A stretch of 31,580 nt of DNA from an uncultured Porphyromonas sp. (GTDB taxonomy: Bacteria > Bacteroidota > Bacteroidia > Bacteroidales > Porphyromonadaceae): contig NZ_CALIXW010000011.1 in NCBI RefSeq assembly GCF_938046015.1, positions 1-31,580 on the forward strand, written 5' to 3'. The translations under genes were made by a program, and so were the position numbers. Below are positions 1 to 7,179 of the stretch, piece by piece. Every line of letters begins with the position of its first letter. Position 1 is the first letter of the stretch. The notes under the pieces were generated by a model. It made no database searches. It saw only the letters and a list, made by a program, of their open reading frames with translations, and was not told where the DNA came from.

Positions 1-28
1 CATGCTCTATCCACTAAGCCACAAAGGT
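1..28 (-). tRNA. partial tRNA, 5' end only (isotype uncertain, possibly Arg)
   Basis: Read on the minus strand, positions 28 to 1 give a seven-base acceptor strand (ACCTTTG), TG at positions 8-9, and a D-arm GCTT-AGTGGATA-GAGC with a proper four-pair stem, followed by A26 and the first bases of the anticodon stem. The window edge cuts the gene before the anticodon. The GGATAGAGCA D-loop is common in bacterial tRNA-Arg, but the isotype cannot be fixed from this fragment. Confidence 0.65.
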
Positions 29-370
29 ATAAAGAATTCCCCACGCGGCAGTACCCGGGGAGCGCTGAGCGCCTGTCGCTGCGGCTGGCTCCGAGGGCCG
101 CTGGGTGGGGGGCGCCTCGTGGCTGGGCTTGCTTGGGCACAGCCCACGGGGAGTTGTCGGCTTTGCCGGGGGAAGCGATCAGCGCGTAGGGGGCGCCCTA
201 CTCGGTTGGTGTCGCTCAAGGGAGCGGGCAGAGTGGACGACGCTCAAGCCTAGGGGAGGCCGCCCGAGAGCCAGGCAAAGGCGAGCCCATAAAAGGAACG
301 CGCGCCAGTACCGTCCTAGTCTCGCAGAGGGTATAGTCTAGGCGGAGGAAGTTCCGACCTAAGGGGGACG

Positions 371-524
371 GAACTTTATTATATAAGTTCTTGGAAAAAG
401 TAATATAACTTCTGGTGTGATATAATATAACTTTTGGCTGATTATTATATTATTTTCCCCGCATTATTATATTACTTTCTTCCCTCCTCCTATTGCTGAG
501 GCTTCCCTCCTTATTATAATGGAG
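371..524. repeat. 22-bp-period AT-rich tandem array (family 1)
   Basis: Five consecutive 22-base units (starting at 371, 393, 415, 437 and 459) each carry a core related to AGTAATATAACTT or its complement: TTATTATATAAGTT, AAGTAATATAACTT, TATAATATAACTT, TTATTATATTATTT and TTATTATATTACTTT. The unit at 503-524 keeps a weaker core (TTATTATAAT). The period is exact although the bases between cores differ. The same family recurs at 23014-23123. The surrounding sequence is strongly GC-rich, so the array stands out by composition. Confidence 0.8.
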
Positions 525-603
525 CTCCGTCCCACTAGAGGCTCGGGCTTCTGAGGCTGGGCGGTGCGCCTTGCCTCTATCCCAGCTCCACCCCCCAAAC
601 GAA

Positions 604-641
604 GAGCGCCCAGCAGAGTCGATACACTCTGCTGGGCGCTC
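604..641 (-). terminator. terminator of the TonB-domain gene
   Basis: A perfect 16-bp stem (604-619 with 626-641, GAGCGCCCAGCAGAGT and its complement) encloses a six-base loop. It begins 27 bases past the stop codon of the gene at 669-1094. On the transcribed strand it is followed by TTCGTTT, a modest U-tract. Confidence 0.85.
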
Positions 642-668
642 TCGTAGGGAGGGCCTCAGGGGCTTAGC

Positions 669-1094
669 TTACTTGAGGCGGTAGACGACGGGAAGCACGT
701 AACGCGTGCGGACGACCTTACCCTGATGGCGTCCAGGTTCCCACTTGGGCATGGCACGGACTACGCGTAGAGCCTCCTTGTTGAGATCGGCAGAGATGCC
801 TCTGGCGACCTTGGCGTGCGAGATCGATCCGTCGGCCTCGACGACGAAGCTGACCATGACGCGTCCCTGCTTACCTGCCTTGACGGCTGCCTCGGGGTAG
901 CGAATGTTCTCCGCGAGGTACTTCATCATGGCGCTCATACCTCCAGGGAAGCCGGGCTCGGTGTCGACGACCTCGTAGATCTTTTGGTCTTCCTGCTGTA
1001 GATGGCTGGATGGCTGCTGACCCTGTGCGTCAGGGCTGAGGCCAGGGAGTGCCAGGAGGCAGAGGCCCAGGCCTAGGAAAAGAGCTTTCTTCAT
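669..1094 (-). CDS. secreted TonB C-terminal domain protein
   Basis: The 141-residue product opens with a signal peptide (MKKALFLGLGLCLLALPG, cleavage probably near residue 25). After a linker comes a TonB C-terminal domain at about residues 55-141: YPEAAVKAGKQGRVMVSF, a central SISHAKVARG segment, then ALRVVRAMPKWEPG and a final strand ending VVYRLK. This fold in TonB contacts the TonB box of outer-membrane receptors. The protein lacks the long Pro-rich, membrane-anchored N-terminal half of a classical TonB, so it may be a periplasmic accessory rather than the energy transducer. It is a single-gene unit: promoter box at 1158-1165, terminator at 604-641. The domain call is firm; the role is inferred. 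Confidence 0.87.
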   Translation of the reverse strand: MKKALFLGLGLCLLALPGLSPDAQGQQPSSHLQQEDQKIYEVVDTEPGFPGGMSAMMKYLAENIRYPEAAVKAGKQGRVMVSFVVEADGSISHAKVARGISADLNKEALRVVRAMPKWEPGRHQGKVVRTRYVLPVVYRLK

Positions 1095-1132
1095 AGAGTT
1101 AGTGTAGCATTAAAGGGTTAATAACGAAAGCG

Positions 1133-1155
1133 ACAGGATGCGTATAGCATCCTGT
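1133..1155 (-). terminator. hairpin after the polysaccharide cluster, at the start of the next transcript
   Basis: A perfect 9-bp stem (ACAGGATGC at 1133-1141 with its complement at 1147-1155) encloses a five-base loop. It lies 90 bases past the stop of the acyltransferase gene and could end that operon's transcript. It also abuts the TACTTTTG promoter box at 1158-1165, so the TonB-domain mRNA would begin with this hairpin. The following CGCTTTCGTTATTAA is only partly U-rich. Confidence 0.5.
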
Positions 1156-1157
1156 TA

Positions 1158-1165
1158 CAAAAGTA
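1158..1165 (-). promoter_or_regulatory. -7 promoter box of the TonB-domain gene
   Basis: The minus strand reads TACTTTTG, a perfect match to the Bacteroidetes TAnnTTTG element. The predicted transcript start near 1151 gives a 5' leader of about 57 bases. No clear TTTG element was seen at -33. Confidence 0.6.
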
Positions 1166-1244
1166 GTATTTATTTCGTCATGATGTCCCCGAGGCTGTGC
1201 TTAGGCGGACTCTATGTTTCTTTCTCGAGGCGGGAGGCCTTAGT

Positions 1245-2312
1245 CTAGCCCTTCTTGAGTCTATCCTTCTCCCCGAAGAGCAAGAAGTCTAGGTAGGGAT
1301 TGAACTTGAGGCAGTAGATGACGGCGAGCGTCGGGAGCAGCGTCACGAGGGCCCCTGCGAAGTAGAGGAGCAGCTCCAGCGGCAGGCGTGTCGCGGGCGC
1401 CAGAGCAGGGAGCAGCGTGTCTAGCGGAGGCAGGATGGGGATGAAGAAGTAGTGCACGAGGTAGATCGGCAGCGACCAGTTCCCGAGGAAGACGAAGGCC
1501 TTGCCGAGCCTGCTGCTGCCCTCCGTCATGAGGCCGAAGGTATAGACGAGGAAGGCGAAGAAGGAGAGGGCCATCAGGCGATCATTGTGCCACAGCCCGT
1601 AGGATAGGTAGGGCGTATCGTAGCTGTAGTAGCGCAGAATTCCTAAGCTGAACAGTAGTAGGACGAAGGAGATGCCCCCCGCTATATGGCTCTGCAGCTT
1701 GGGCAGCAGCTCGAGCCGCCCGATGAGAAAGCCGATGACCACGTAGGGATAGAGGCAGGCCATCGTCACCCGAAGGCGCTCTAGGTCTAGGGAGCATAAG
1801 CTGGAGCGATAGAGCGGTAGCTCCGTGAGGGTATAGCAGAGTGCGATCGTTGCCGCTCCGTGTAGGCCTAGCTCTAGCGCCTTGCTTGCCTTAGCGCCTA
1901 GACGCTCTACGATCTGATCAATCCCCCAGCGCTGTAGGAGAAAGACGAGGAAGTAGATGAAGAGGGCGGGGGTGAACCAATAGTGCGTCTCCAAGAGCTC
2001 CTTCGGGCTCAGGTCTATGGTGCCTCTATTCCATAGTGTCAAGAGGCCTAGGAATAGGAGGGCAGGAGTGATGAGGCGAATGGTCTTATCCTTGAGATAT
2101 CGCCCCAGCTGAGGTAGCGTGCTGACGGGACGCTGCGAGAAGTAACCTGCGATGAGGAAGAAGAGCGGCATGTGCACGGCCTTGATGAAGGCCATGAAGT
2201 AGCTATACATGGGGTGCTCCGCCCGAGCGGCAAAGATATGAATGTGCCCCATGATGACCAGTAGGATGGCAAGGCCCTTGATAGCGTCTAGGTGGAGCAG
2301 GCGTTGCTTCAT
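1245..2312 (-). CDS. membrane acyltransferase (acyltransferase 3 family)
   Basis: The 355-residue integral membrane protein begins with the family signature LDAIKGLAILLVIMGH (residues about 8-23), where the final His is the expected catalytic residue. HMPLFFLIAGYF follows near residue 47 and LVHYFFIPIL near residue 285. About ten hydrophobic segments fill the rest. Members such as OafA, or the fucose 4-O-acetylase-like group, transfer acetyl or other acyl groups to cell-surface sugars. It is the last gene of the glycosyltransferase cluster, so it probably decorates the polysaccharide made there. A 97-base gap with a hairpin (2332-2374) separates it from the preceding gene, unlike the tight spacing of most of the cluster. 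The acceptor sugar cannot be told from sequence. Confidence 0.88.
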   Translation of the reverse strand: MKQRLLHLDAIKGLAILLVIMGHIHIFAARAEHPMYSYFMAFIKAVHMPLFFLIAGYFSQRPVSTLPQLGRYLKDKTIRLITPALLFLGLLTLWNRGTIDLSPKELLETHYWFTPALFIYFLVFLLQRWGIDQIVERLGAKASKALELGLHGAATIALCYTLTELPLYRSSLCSLDLERLRVTMACLYPYVVIGFLIGRLELLPKLQSHIAGGISFVLLLFSLGILRYYSYDTPYLSYGLWHNDRLMALSFFAFLVYTFGLMTEGSSRLGKAFVFLGNWSLPIYLVHYFFIPILPPLDTLLPALAPATRLPLELLLYFAGALVTLLPTLAVIYCLKFNPYLDFLLFGEKDRLKKG

Positions 2313-2331
2313 AGAGACCTAGGTATACAAG

Positions 2332-2374
2332 GACGCGAGCACTGGCGGCTAGCGTATGCCCCAGCGCTCGCGTC
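2332..2374 (-). terminator. intergenic hairpin before the acyltransferase gene
   Basis: GACGCGAGC (2332-2340) pairs with GCTCGCGTC (2366-2374). Four further pairs (CTGG with CCAG) extend the stem past one A/C mismatch. No U-tract follows (CTTGTATACC). It could be a partial terminator, an attenuator or an mRNA-stability element lowering acyltransferase expression. Confidence 0.4.
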
Positions 2375-2409
2375 TGATGGTGAAGTATTAGTTGTAGGGA
2401 GTGTAGAGG

Positions 2410-3522
2410 CTAGAGCCCTGCGAGCAGCAGATCGAAGAGCTCAGCCCAAGAGGCTGCTGTCGGCTCGCCCTTACTGCGAACGGGGACGGGGTGGAGCTCG
2501 CGGGTGTCTCCCTCGAGCATCTCCTGCATCAGCTGCGAGAGACGTGTGGCATTCTCTGGCGGGAAGAAGGCCACAGCCTTAGCCCCCGAGGTCGTCTCGT
2601 GGGCAAAGGGCAGGTCGCTGACCAGCATAGGACGCTCGTAGCCCTTAAATTCGGAGAGGGGTAGCCCCCAGGTCTCGATACGTGAGGGGAAGACCATGCA
2701 GTCCGTGTCGGCATACTGCTGGCGTAGCTCCTCGCGGGAGAGGAAGCCACGGAAGACGATGCTCTCGCAGCTCCCCCAGCGCTCGTAGAGGCTCTCGGCG
2801 TACTTGTTCTCCTTGCCCGAGATGGTCAGCACGGTGCGGAAGCGTCCCTTCCCGACGCGCTTCTCCAGAAGCGCCGAGGCATGGCAAAGGGTCTCAAAGT
2901 TTTTATGCGCATCGGGCGTCGCCGCGTAGAGGAAGGTGTAGGGCGTCGCTTCGTCGTGCGTCACCCGATCCTGCAGCTCCAGTACTGGGGCGGCGGGTGG
3001 CGCTACGATGAAGCGCTCGGGAGCCACGCCGAGGAGCTTGCTCAGTCCCTCGCGTAGCCACTCCTGCTGTACGATGAGGTAGCGATTGTGATGCACGCGA
3101 TAGCGGTACACCAGACGGGTGAAGAGGGCAAAGAGGGGGATCTTAGGGTCGTAGCGGAAATCTCGGAAGCGCCAGCGCATGAAGGGGAAGGAGGTCTGGC
3201 AGTAGACGGCCTGGCGGCGTGCCTTGATGCGTGGAGTAGTGTCGTGCATCGACAGCCATAGGTCCACGGGTGCGAGCTCCTCAGAGATCGGCAGTAGCTT
3301 GCGGTACTCGTAGCTTAGTCTGCTCCCCCAGCTAGAAATGGCCTCGGGGAGCTCGATGTAGCGGATGTTGGGATAATCACAAAGGTCTCGGCGGTGTACG
3401 AGGGCTATGATCTCGTCTCCGGTCTGAGCGCTGCGCTGGGAGAGGTACTCGAGGCACTGACGCAGGATGGTGAGGGTACCGCCCTTGCGTAGGCTGATAG
3501 CAGAGATGACGATGCGACTCAT
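2410..3522 (-). CDS. glycosyltransferase, GT4 family (GT-B fold)
   Basis: The 370-residue product begins MSRIVISAISLRKGGTLTIL, a Rossmann strand with the glycine-rich turn of the N-terminal GT-B lobe. The C-terminal lobe (about residues 190-370) shows TFLYAATPDAHKNFETL, a variant of the usual GR-x-x-x-KN nucleotide-sugar site, then VFPSRIETWGLPLSEFKGYE, the E-x7-E motif of GT4 retaining enzymes, where donor phosphates and ribose bind. It has no signal peptide or membrane segment and should act at the cytoplasmic face of the inner membrane. It starts six bases after the preceding glycosyltransferase stops, so the two are co-transcribed. It is not closely similar to the tandem GT4 pair upstream. 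Sugar donor and acceptor are unknown. Confidence 0.87.
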   Translation of the reverse strand: MSRIVISAISLRKGGTLTILRQCLEYLSQRSAQTGDEIIALVHRRDLCDYPNIRYIELPEAISSWGSRLSYEYRKLLPISEELAPVDLWLSMHDTTPRIKARRQAVYCQTSFPFMRWRFRDFRYDPKIPLFALFTRLVYRYRVHHNRYLIVQQEWLREGLSKLLGVAPERFIVAPPAAPVLELQDRVTHDEATPYTFLYAATPDAHKNFETLCHASALLEKRVGKGRFRTVLTISGKENKYAESLYERWGSCESIVFRGFLSREELRQQYADTDCMVFPSRIETWGLPLSEFKGYERPMLVSDLPFAHETTSGAKAVAFFPPENATRLSQLMQEMLEGDTRELHPVPVRSKGEPTAASWAELFDLLLAGL

Positions 3523-3528
3523 GATTTG

Positions 3529-4674
3529 TTAGGATTGCTTGGAATGGACGAGCTCGTCGAAGAGTGCTAACCAGCTCTTCATAATATGCTCTAGGTCGTA
3601 GCGCTTGGAGGCGATGCGTGCTGCAGCGCCCATACGCTGGCGCTCGGCTTCGCTATCCATGAGGCGACGTAGTGCTTGGATGAAGCCTGCGTGGTCACCG
3701 ACCTCCAAGAGGTAGCCGTCGACACCATCAGTGATCACATCACGTGGACCACAGGGGCAGGCAAAGGCGACGGATGGGATACCCATTTGCTGGGCTTCGA
3801 TGAGAACTAAGCCCATCCCTTCATATCGTGACGTCATCGCATAAATAGAGGAAGCGCGATAAAGGTCTTGCACTTGGTTCGTAGGGCGCATGAGCTCGAT
3901 GTTCTTGAGCCCAAGACGCTCGACTTGCGCTGTGAGCTCGGGGCGTAGCTTACCATCCCCAGCGATTACAAGCCTCCAGTCTGGATACTCAGGTGCTAGC
4001 TTAGCCCACAGACCTATCAAGAGGTCAAAGTGCTTCTGGTCGTCGTAGCGTCCCATCGCCAGCAGCTGATGTGCCGTGCAGTCCGAAGGCCTATCCGAAT
4101 AGAAAGGTAGGGGGTTGGGGATGACCCTAAGGTTGGGTAGCGCGCCCCATAAAGTAGCGTCCTCCTCAGTGAGTACAACAAAACGATCAAAAGGTCGAAC
4201 GATACGCTCGTCCTTTTTCGCCCGCAGCTCATCAATGAGTCTCCATATGCCGCGACGAAGGTCCTTAAGGCCATTGTGCTTGGAGAAATGGAACTCTAGG
4301 ATCTTATGGCTCCCGTCTTGTATAGAAGGGAGAAAGGATGCTTCTTCGTTGAACATCGATATGACGATGTCGGCCCTGAGCTGAAGCAGTAATTGCTCAA
4401 GGCGCTTACGGTGTAGGCTGTGCAGCTGGGGAAAGCGTACATATAATGCTAGCCTATTGAGTATCCCTGGTTTTTGATACTGCTCGTATGGGATCGCGAG
4501 ATCGTAGCATACTATATTGGGGTGAAGCTCAAAGAATGGCTTACGCCCTTGCTGATTGAAGCTGATGATGACGATTTCATGACCAGCTTGAGCCAAATAG
4601 TTCGCCTTGCGGGAAAGGACTCGTTCCATGCCCCCTGAGTTGTATGTCCCCTGAATACAATAGACGATTTTCAT
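3529..4674 (-). CDS. glycosyltransferase, GT4 family, tandem copy A
   Basis: The 381-residue GT-B enzyme has an N-terminal lobe opening MKIVYCIQGTYNSGGMERVL (Gly-rich acceptor-side loop). Its C-terminal lobe contains LLAMGRYDDQKHFDLLI and SRYEGMGLVLIEAQQMG, the E-x7-E donor-binding motif, then GPRDVITDGVDGYLL. It is a tandem paralogue of the gene at 4766-5899. Two blocks (3558-3767 and 4016-4150) are almost identical in DNA to 4792-5001 and 5250-5384, while the segments between differ clearly, including the residues inside the E-x7-E motif (EGMGLVLIE here, EGLPMVLIE there). The two probably add related sugars of one repeat unit. Substrates are unknown. The DNA outside the shared blocks looks more AT-rich than its sister's, seen by eye only. 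Confidence 0.9.
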   Translation of the reverse strand: MKIVYCIQGTYNSGGMERVLSRKANYLAQAGHEIVIISFNQQGRKPFFELHPNIVCYDLAIPYEQYQKPGILNRLALYVRFPQLHSLHRKRLEQLLLQLRADIVISMFNEEASFLPSIQDGSHKILEFHFSKHNGLKDLRRGIWRLIDELRAKKDERIVRPFDRFVVLTEEDATLWGALPNLRVIPNPLPFYSDRPSDCTAHQLLAMGRYDDQKHFDLLIGLWAKLAPEYPDWRLVIAGDGKLRPELTAQVERLGLKNIELMRPTNQVQDLYRASSIYAMTSRYEGMGLVLIEAQQMGIPSVAFACPCGPRDVITDGVDGYLLEVGDHAGFIQALRRLMDSEAERQRMGAAARIASKRYDLEHIMKSWLALFDELVHSKQS

Positions 4675-4765
4675 ATGCTGAGCAAAGAGTGGAGGGTGGT
4701 TAAGTTCCCTCGGGCGGTAAAATTAGTTTATGTGATAAGGTAAGTGAGGGTCGCAGCAACGAAGT

Positions 4766-5899
4766 CTACAGCTTGGCTCTGGTTAATTCTTCGAAGAGTG
4801 CTAACCAGCTCTTCATAATGTGCTCTAGGTCGTAGCGCTCGGAGGCGATGCGTGCTGCAGCGCCCATACGCTGGCGCTCGGCTTCGCTATCCATGAGGCG
4901 ACGTAGTGCTTGGATGAAGCCTGCGTGGTCGCCGACCTCCAAGAGGTAGCCGTCGACACCATCAGTGATCACGTCACGTGGACCACAGGGGCAGGCAAAG
5001 GATACAATGGGTAGGCCCATCTGCTGGGCTTCGATCAATACCATGGGTAGCCCCTCGTAGCGTGAGGTCATCACGTAGGTAGAGGAGGCGCGATACAGCT
5101 CCTGCACCTGATGGGTCGGGCGCATGAGCTCGACGCTCTTGAGGCCAAGACACTTGACTTGAGCGGAGAGCTCGGGGCGCAGCTTCCCATCTCCCGCGAT
5201 GACGAGGCGCCACTCAGGATACTCGGGCTCTAGCTGGGCCCAGAGATTGATCAAGAGGTCAAAGTGCTTCTGGTCGTCGTAGCGTCCCATCGCGAGCAGC
5301 TGACGCGCCTTGCAGTCCGAAGGGCTATCCGAATAGAAAGGTAGGGGGTTGGGGATGACCCTAAGGTTAGGTAGCGCGCCCCATGCTGCGGCATCCTCCT
5401 CGGTGAGCACGACGAAGCTGTCGAAGGGGCGTACGGTGCGCTCATCCCACTTCGTGCGCAGCCGGTCGATGAGGCGCCATAGTCCGCGGCGCCCGTACTG
5501 GAGGCGCTTGTACTTAGCGAAGTGGTACTCGAGGACCTTATGGCTGCCGTCCTGAATGCTGGGGAGGAAGGAGGCATCGTCACCAAACATGGAGATGACG
5601 ATGTCGGCCTTGAGCTTCAGCAGCAGCTCCGTGAGGCGCTGGCGATGCAGGCGGTGCTTGCGTGGGTACTGGGTTAGCTTGCTCAGTAGTCCCGATCCAT
5701 TGTTGGCATCGTAGTCAATCCCTAGGTCATAGGAGACGATACTCGGGTGGAGCTCAAAGAAAGGCTGGCGTCCACGCTGGTCGGTCGTGATGAAAATGAG
5801 CTCATGTCCCAGCTCTGCTAGGTAATTGGCCTTGCGTGCTAGGACACGCTCCATCCCCCCTGAGTTGCAAGTGGCGGGGATACAATAGACGATCTTCAT
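4766..5899 (-). CDS. glycosyltransferase, GT4 family, tandem copy B
   Basis: The 377-residue GT-B enzyme is the paralogue of the gene at 3529-4674. It opens MKIVYCIPATCNSGGMERVL, carries LLAMGRYDDQKHFDLLI in the donor lobe and SRYEGLPMVLIEAQQMG as the E-x7-E motif, which is closer to the usual EG-F/L-P consensus than copy A. No signal peptide or membrane helix is visible. Its start codon overlaps the stop of the Wzy-like gene (5896-5899), indicating translational coupling. A 91-base gap separates it from copy A. The offset between matching blocks of the two copies is constant at 1234 bases, consistent with one tandem duplication. Function: transfer of a nucleotide-activated sugar to a growing lipid-linked glycan, substrate unknown. 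Confidence 0.9.
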   Translation of the reverse strand: MKIVYCIPATCNSGGMERVLARKANYLAELGHELIFITTDQRGRQPFFELHPSIVSYDLGIDYDANNGSGLLSKLTQYPRKHRLHRQRLTELLLKLKADIVISMFGDDASFLPSIQDGSHKVLEYHFAKYKRLQYGRRGLWRLIDRLRTKWDERTVRPFDSFVVLTEEDAAAWGALPNLRVIPNPLPFYSDSPSDCKARQLLAMGRYDDQKHFDLLINLWAQLEPEYPEWRLVIAGDGKLRPELSAQVKCLGLKSVELMRPTHQVQELYRASSTYVMTSRYEGLPMVLIEAQQMGLPIVSFACPCGPRDVITDGVDGYLLEVGDHAGFIQALRRLMDSEAERQRMGAAARIASERYDLEHIMKSWLALFEELTRAKL

Positions 5900-7164
5900 G
5901 CGACAGAGGGCGCAATGCTATGAGAATGAATGTAGTCTTCGTCCTCAGGTGTAAGCCAGAGGAAGAAGGTGTAGATCATGAGGATATCCGTAGATACCTT
6001 GATCCAGATGATGAAGGTCATCGCCCCGAAGGCAAGGAACATCAAGCGATACTCAGGGTACTTCACCATGAAGCGGTAGGCGAGGAAGACGAACATCAAG
6101 GCGAACACGACGAAGCCCGTCAGTCCTGAGTAGAGGATGAGACGGCAGTAGCCGATGTCGGAGCCATAGACCCAGTTGTCGTACAGCCCGGTGCCGATGA
6201 TCCAGCCGAAGTTATCCTTAGGCCATATCCACATCGTCTGGAGAATCTCGGAAGAGTTCGTGGTGAACTCACCCTTCTCCGCCAAGTTGAAGAAGCCCTC
6301 GAAGGCGAAGCGGAAGATCTCGTAGTAGTAAGGGTCGGTATTGTAGAGGTAGGCCCCCACACTAAAGCCAATGATGGCAAAGCCAATAAAAGCAGCTATG
6401 ATGGGACCCATACGCCGTGTCTCAGTGCTAGCTCCTCCCATGCTGTATAGTGAGAGGATGAGTAGCCCAACGGCTGTCCCTGTAGAGGTGGTACGTGAGA
6501 CCATACTCCCCAAGGCCGTGATGAGGAAGATTGAGAGGACAAGGAAGTAGAGTTCCCCAGGTCGCTCCTTGATCTCCTTGTCTACAGAGATCGCCGCCAT
6601 GATCATAATGATAACCAAGGCAAAGCGTGCCCCAGCCGGGTCAAGAGCGGTGCTGAAGCCGTTGAGACGGTCGGACTCCTGTGTGAGCTTGGCATCCCAG
6701 GCGACGATCGAGCTGACGAATTCGTCGATAGAGGGGTTCTGGTCAATGAGTATCGCACTGATACACTGGAAGAGGGTAGCCCCAGTGAGGTAGAGCACGA
6801 GGAGCCTAAAGGACACTTTACCATGCTCTAGGCGGATCAGTGCTACTGCGGGGTAGGCACTGAAGACCCAGGTGAAGAAGGAGAAGAGGTAGTTGGCGTA
6901 GGAATAGTCGCTTGTGTTATTCAGGTCTACTGCGATTAGGTTGATGATCGAGTAGAGCAGAGCTAGGATCGCACTGCCTAGGAGAATGGGGGAGAAGGGA
7001 ACCCCTTTCCTCGCTCTAAAGGTGTCGAAGAGATACCAAAGGAACCCGATCGCGGCTAGCTGTATCTTGGTATTCGGGATGGACGATCCAAATGCAAATT
7101 CGAAGGAATAGTACGAACCCGTAAGGACAACGCCAATGAGAAATACTCTAAGTGCCTTCCACAT
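5896..7164 (-). CDS. Wzy-like polysaccharide polymerase or O-antigen ligase (polytopic membrane protein)
   Basis: The 422-residue protein is hydrophobic throughout, with roughly ten to twelve predicted membrane segments (for example VFLIGVVLTGSYYSF near the N-terminus and FVVFALMFVFLAYRFMV near the C-terminus). A larger hydrophilic loop at about residues 275-340 contains DPYYYEIFRFAFEGF and a Trp/Asn/Gly-rich stretch. This layout and its place among glycosyltransferases suit a Wzy polymerase or a WaaL-type ligase acting on undecaprenyl-linked glycan at the periplasmic face. These families diverge so fast that I recognise topology and context only, not a diagnostic motif. It starts 15 bases after the GT2 gene and overlaps the next gene by four bases, so it is firmly part of the operon. 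Confidence 0.75.
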   Translation of the reverse strand: MWKALRVFLIGVVLTGSYYSFEFAFGSSIPNTKIQLAAIGFLWYLFDTFRARKGVPFSPILLGSAILALLYSIINLIAVDLNNTSDYSYANYLFSFFTWVFSAYPAVALIRLEHGKVSFRLLVLYLTGATLFQCISAILIDQNPSIDEFVSSIVAWDAKLTQESDRLNGFSTALDPAGARFALVIIMIMAAISVDKEIKERPGELYFLVLSIFLITALGSMVSRTTSTGTAVGLLILSLYSMGGASTETRRMGPIIAAFIGFAIIGFSVGAYLYNTDPYYYEIFRFAFEGFFNLAEKGEFTTNSSEILQTMWIWPKDNFGWIIGTGLYDNWVYGSDIGYCRLILYSGLTGFVVFALMFVFLAYRFMVKYPEYRLMFLAFGAMTFIIWIKVSTDILMIYTFFLWLTPEDEDYIHSHSIAPSVA

Positions 7165-7179
7165 AGTGTCTGCTATAGA

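Larger units (their letters stand above)
29..668. other. gene-free stretch between the tRNA and the TonB-domain gene
   Basis: I see no convincing gene here. Bases 29-340 are GC-rich with no recognisable motif. Bases 371-524 hold a 22-bp-period AT-rich array, flanked by a short inverted repeat (GGGACGGA at 365-372, TCCGTCCC at 526-533). Bases 604-641 are the terminator of the gene at 669-1094. Short open frames on both strands show no protein-family resemblance. Confidence 0.6.

Noticed and set aside
345..355. GAGGAAGTTCC resembling the GAGGAAAGTCC start of RNase P RNA
   Set aside because: The bases differ from the conserved motif, and neither the ACAGAA-type second conserved region nor the expected length follows before the AT-rich array.
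4766..5899. Frameshifted or broken duplicate glycosyltransferase
   Set aside because: Both tandem copies are full length with intact donor motifs; neither is a pseudogene.
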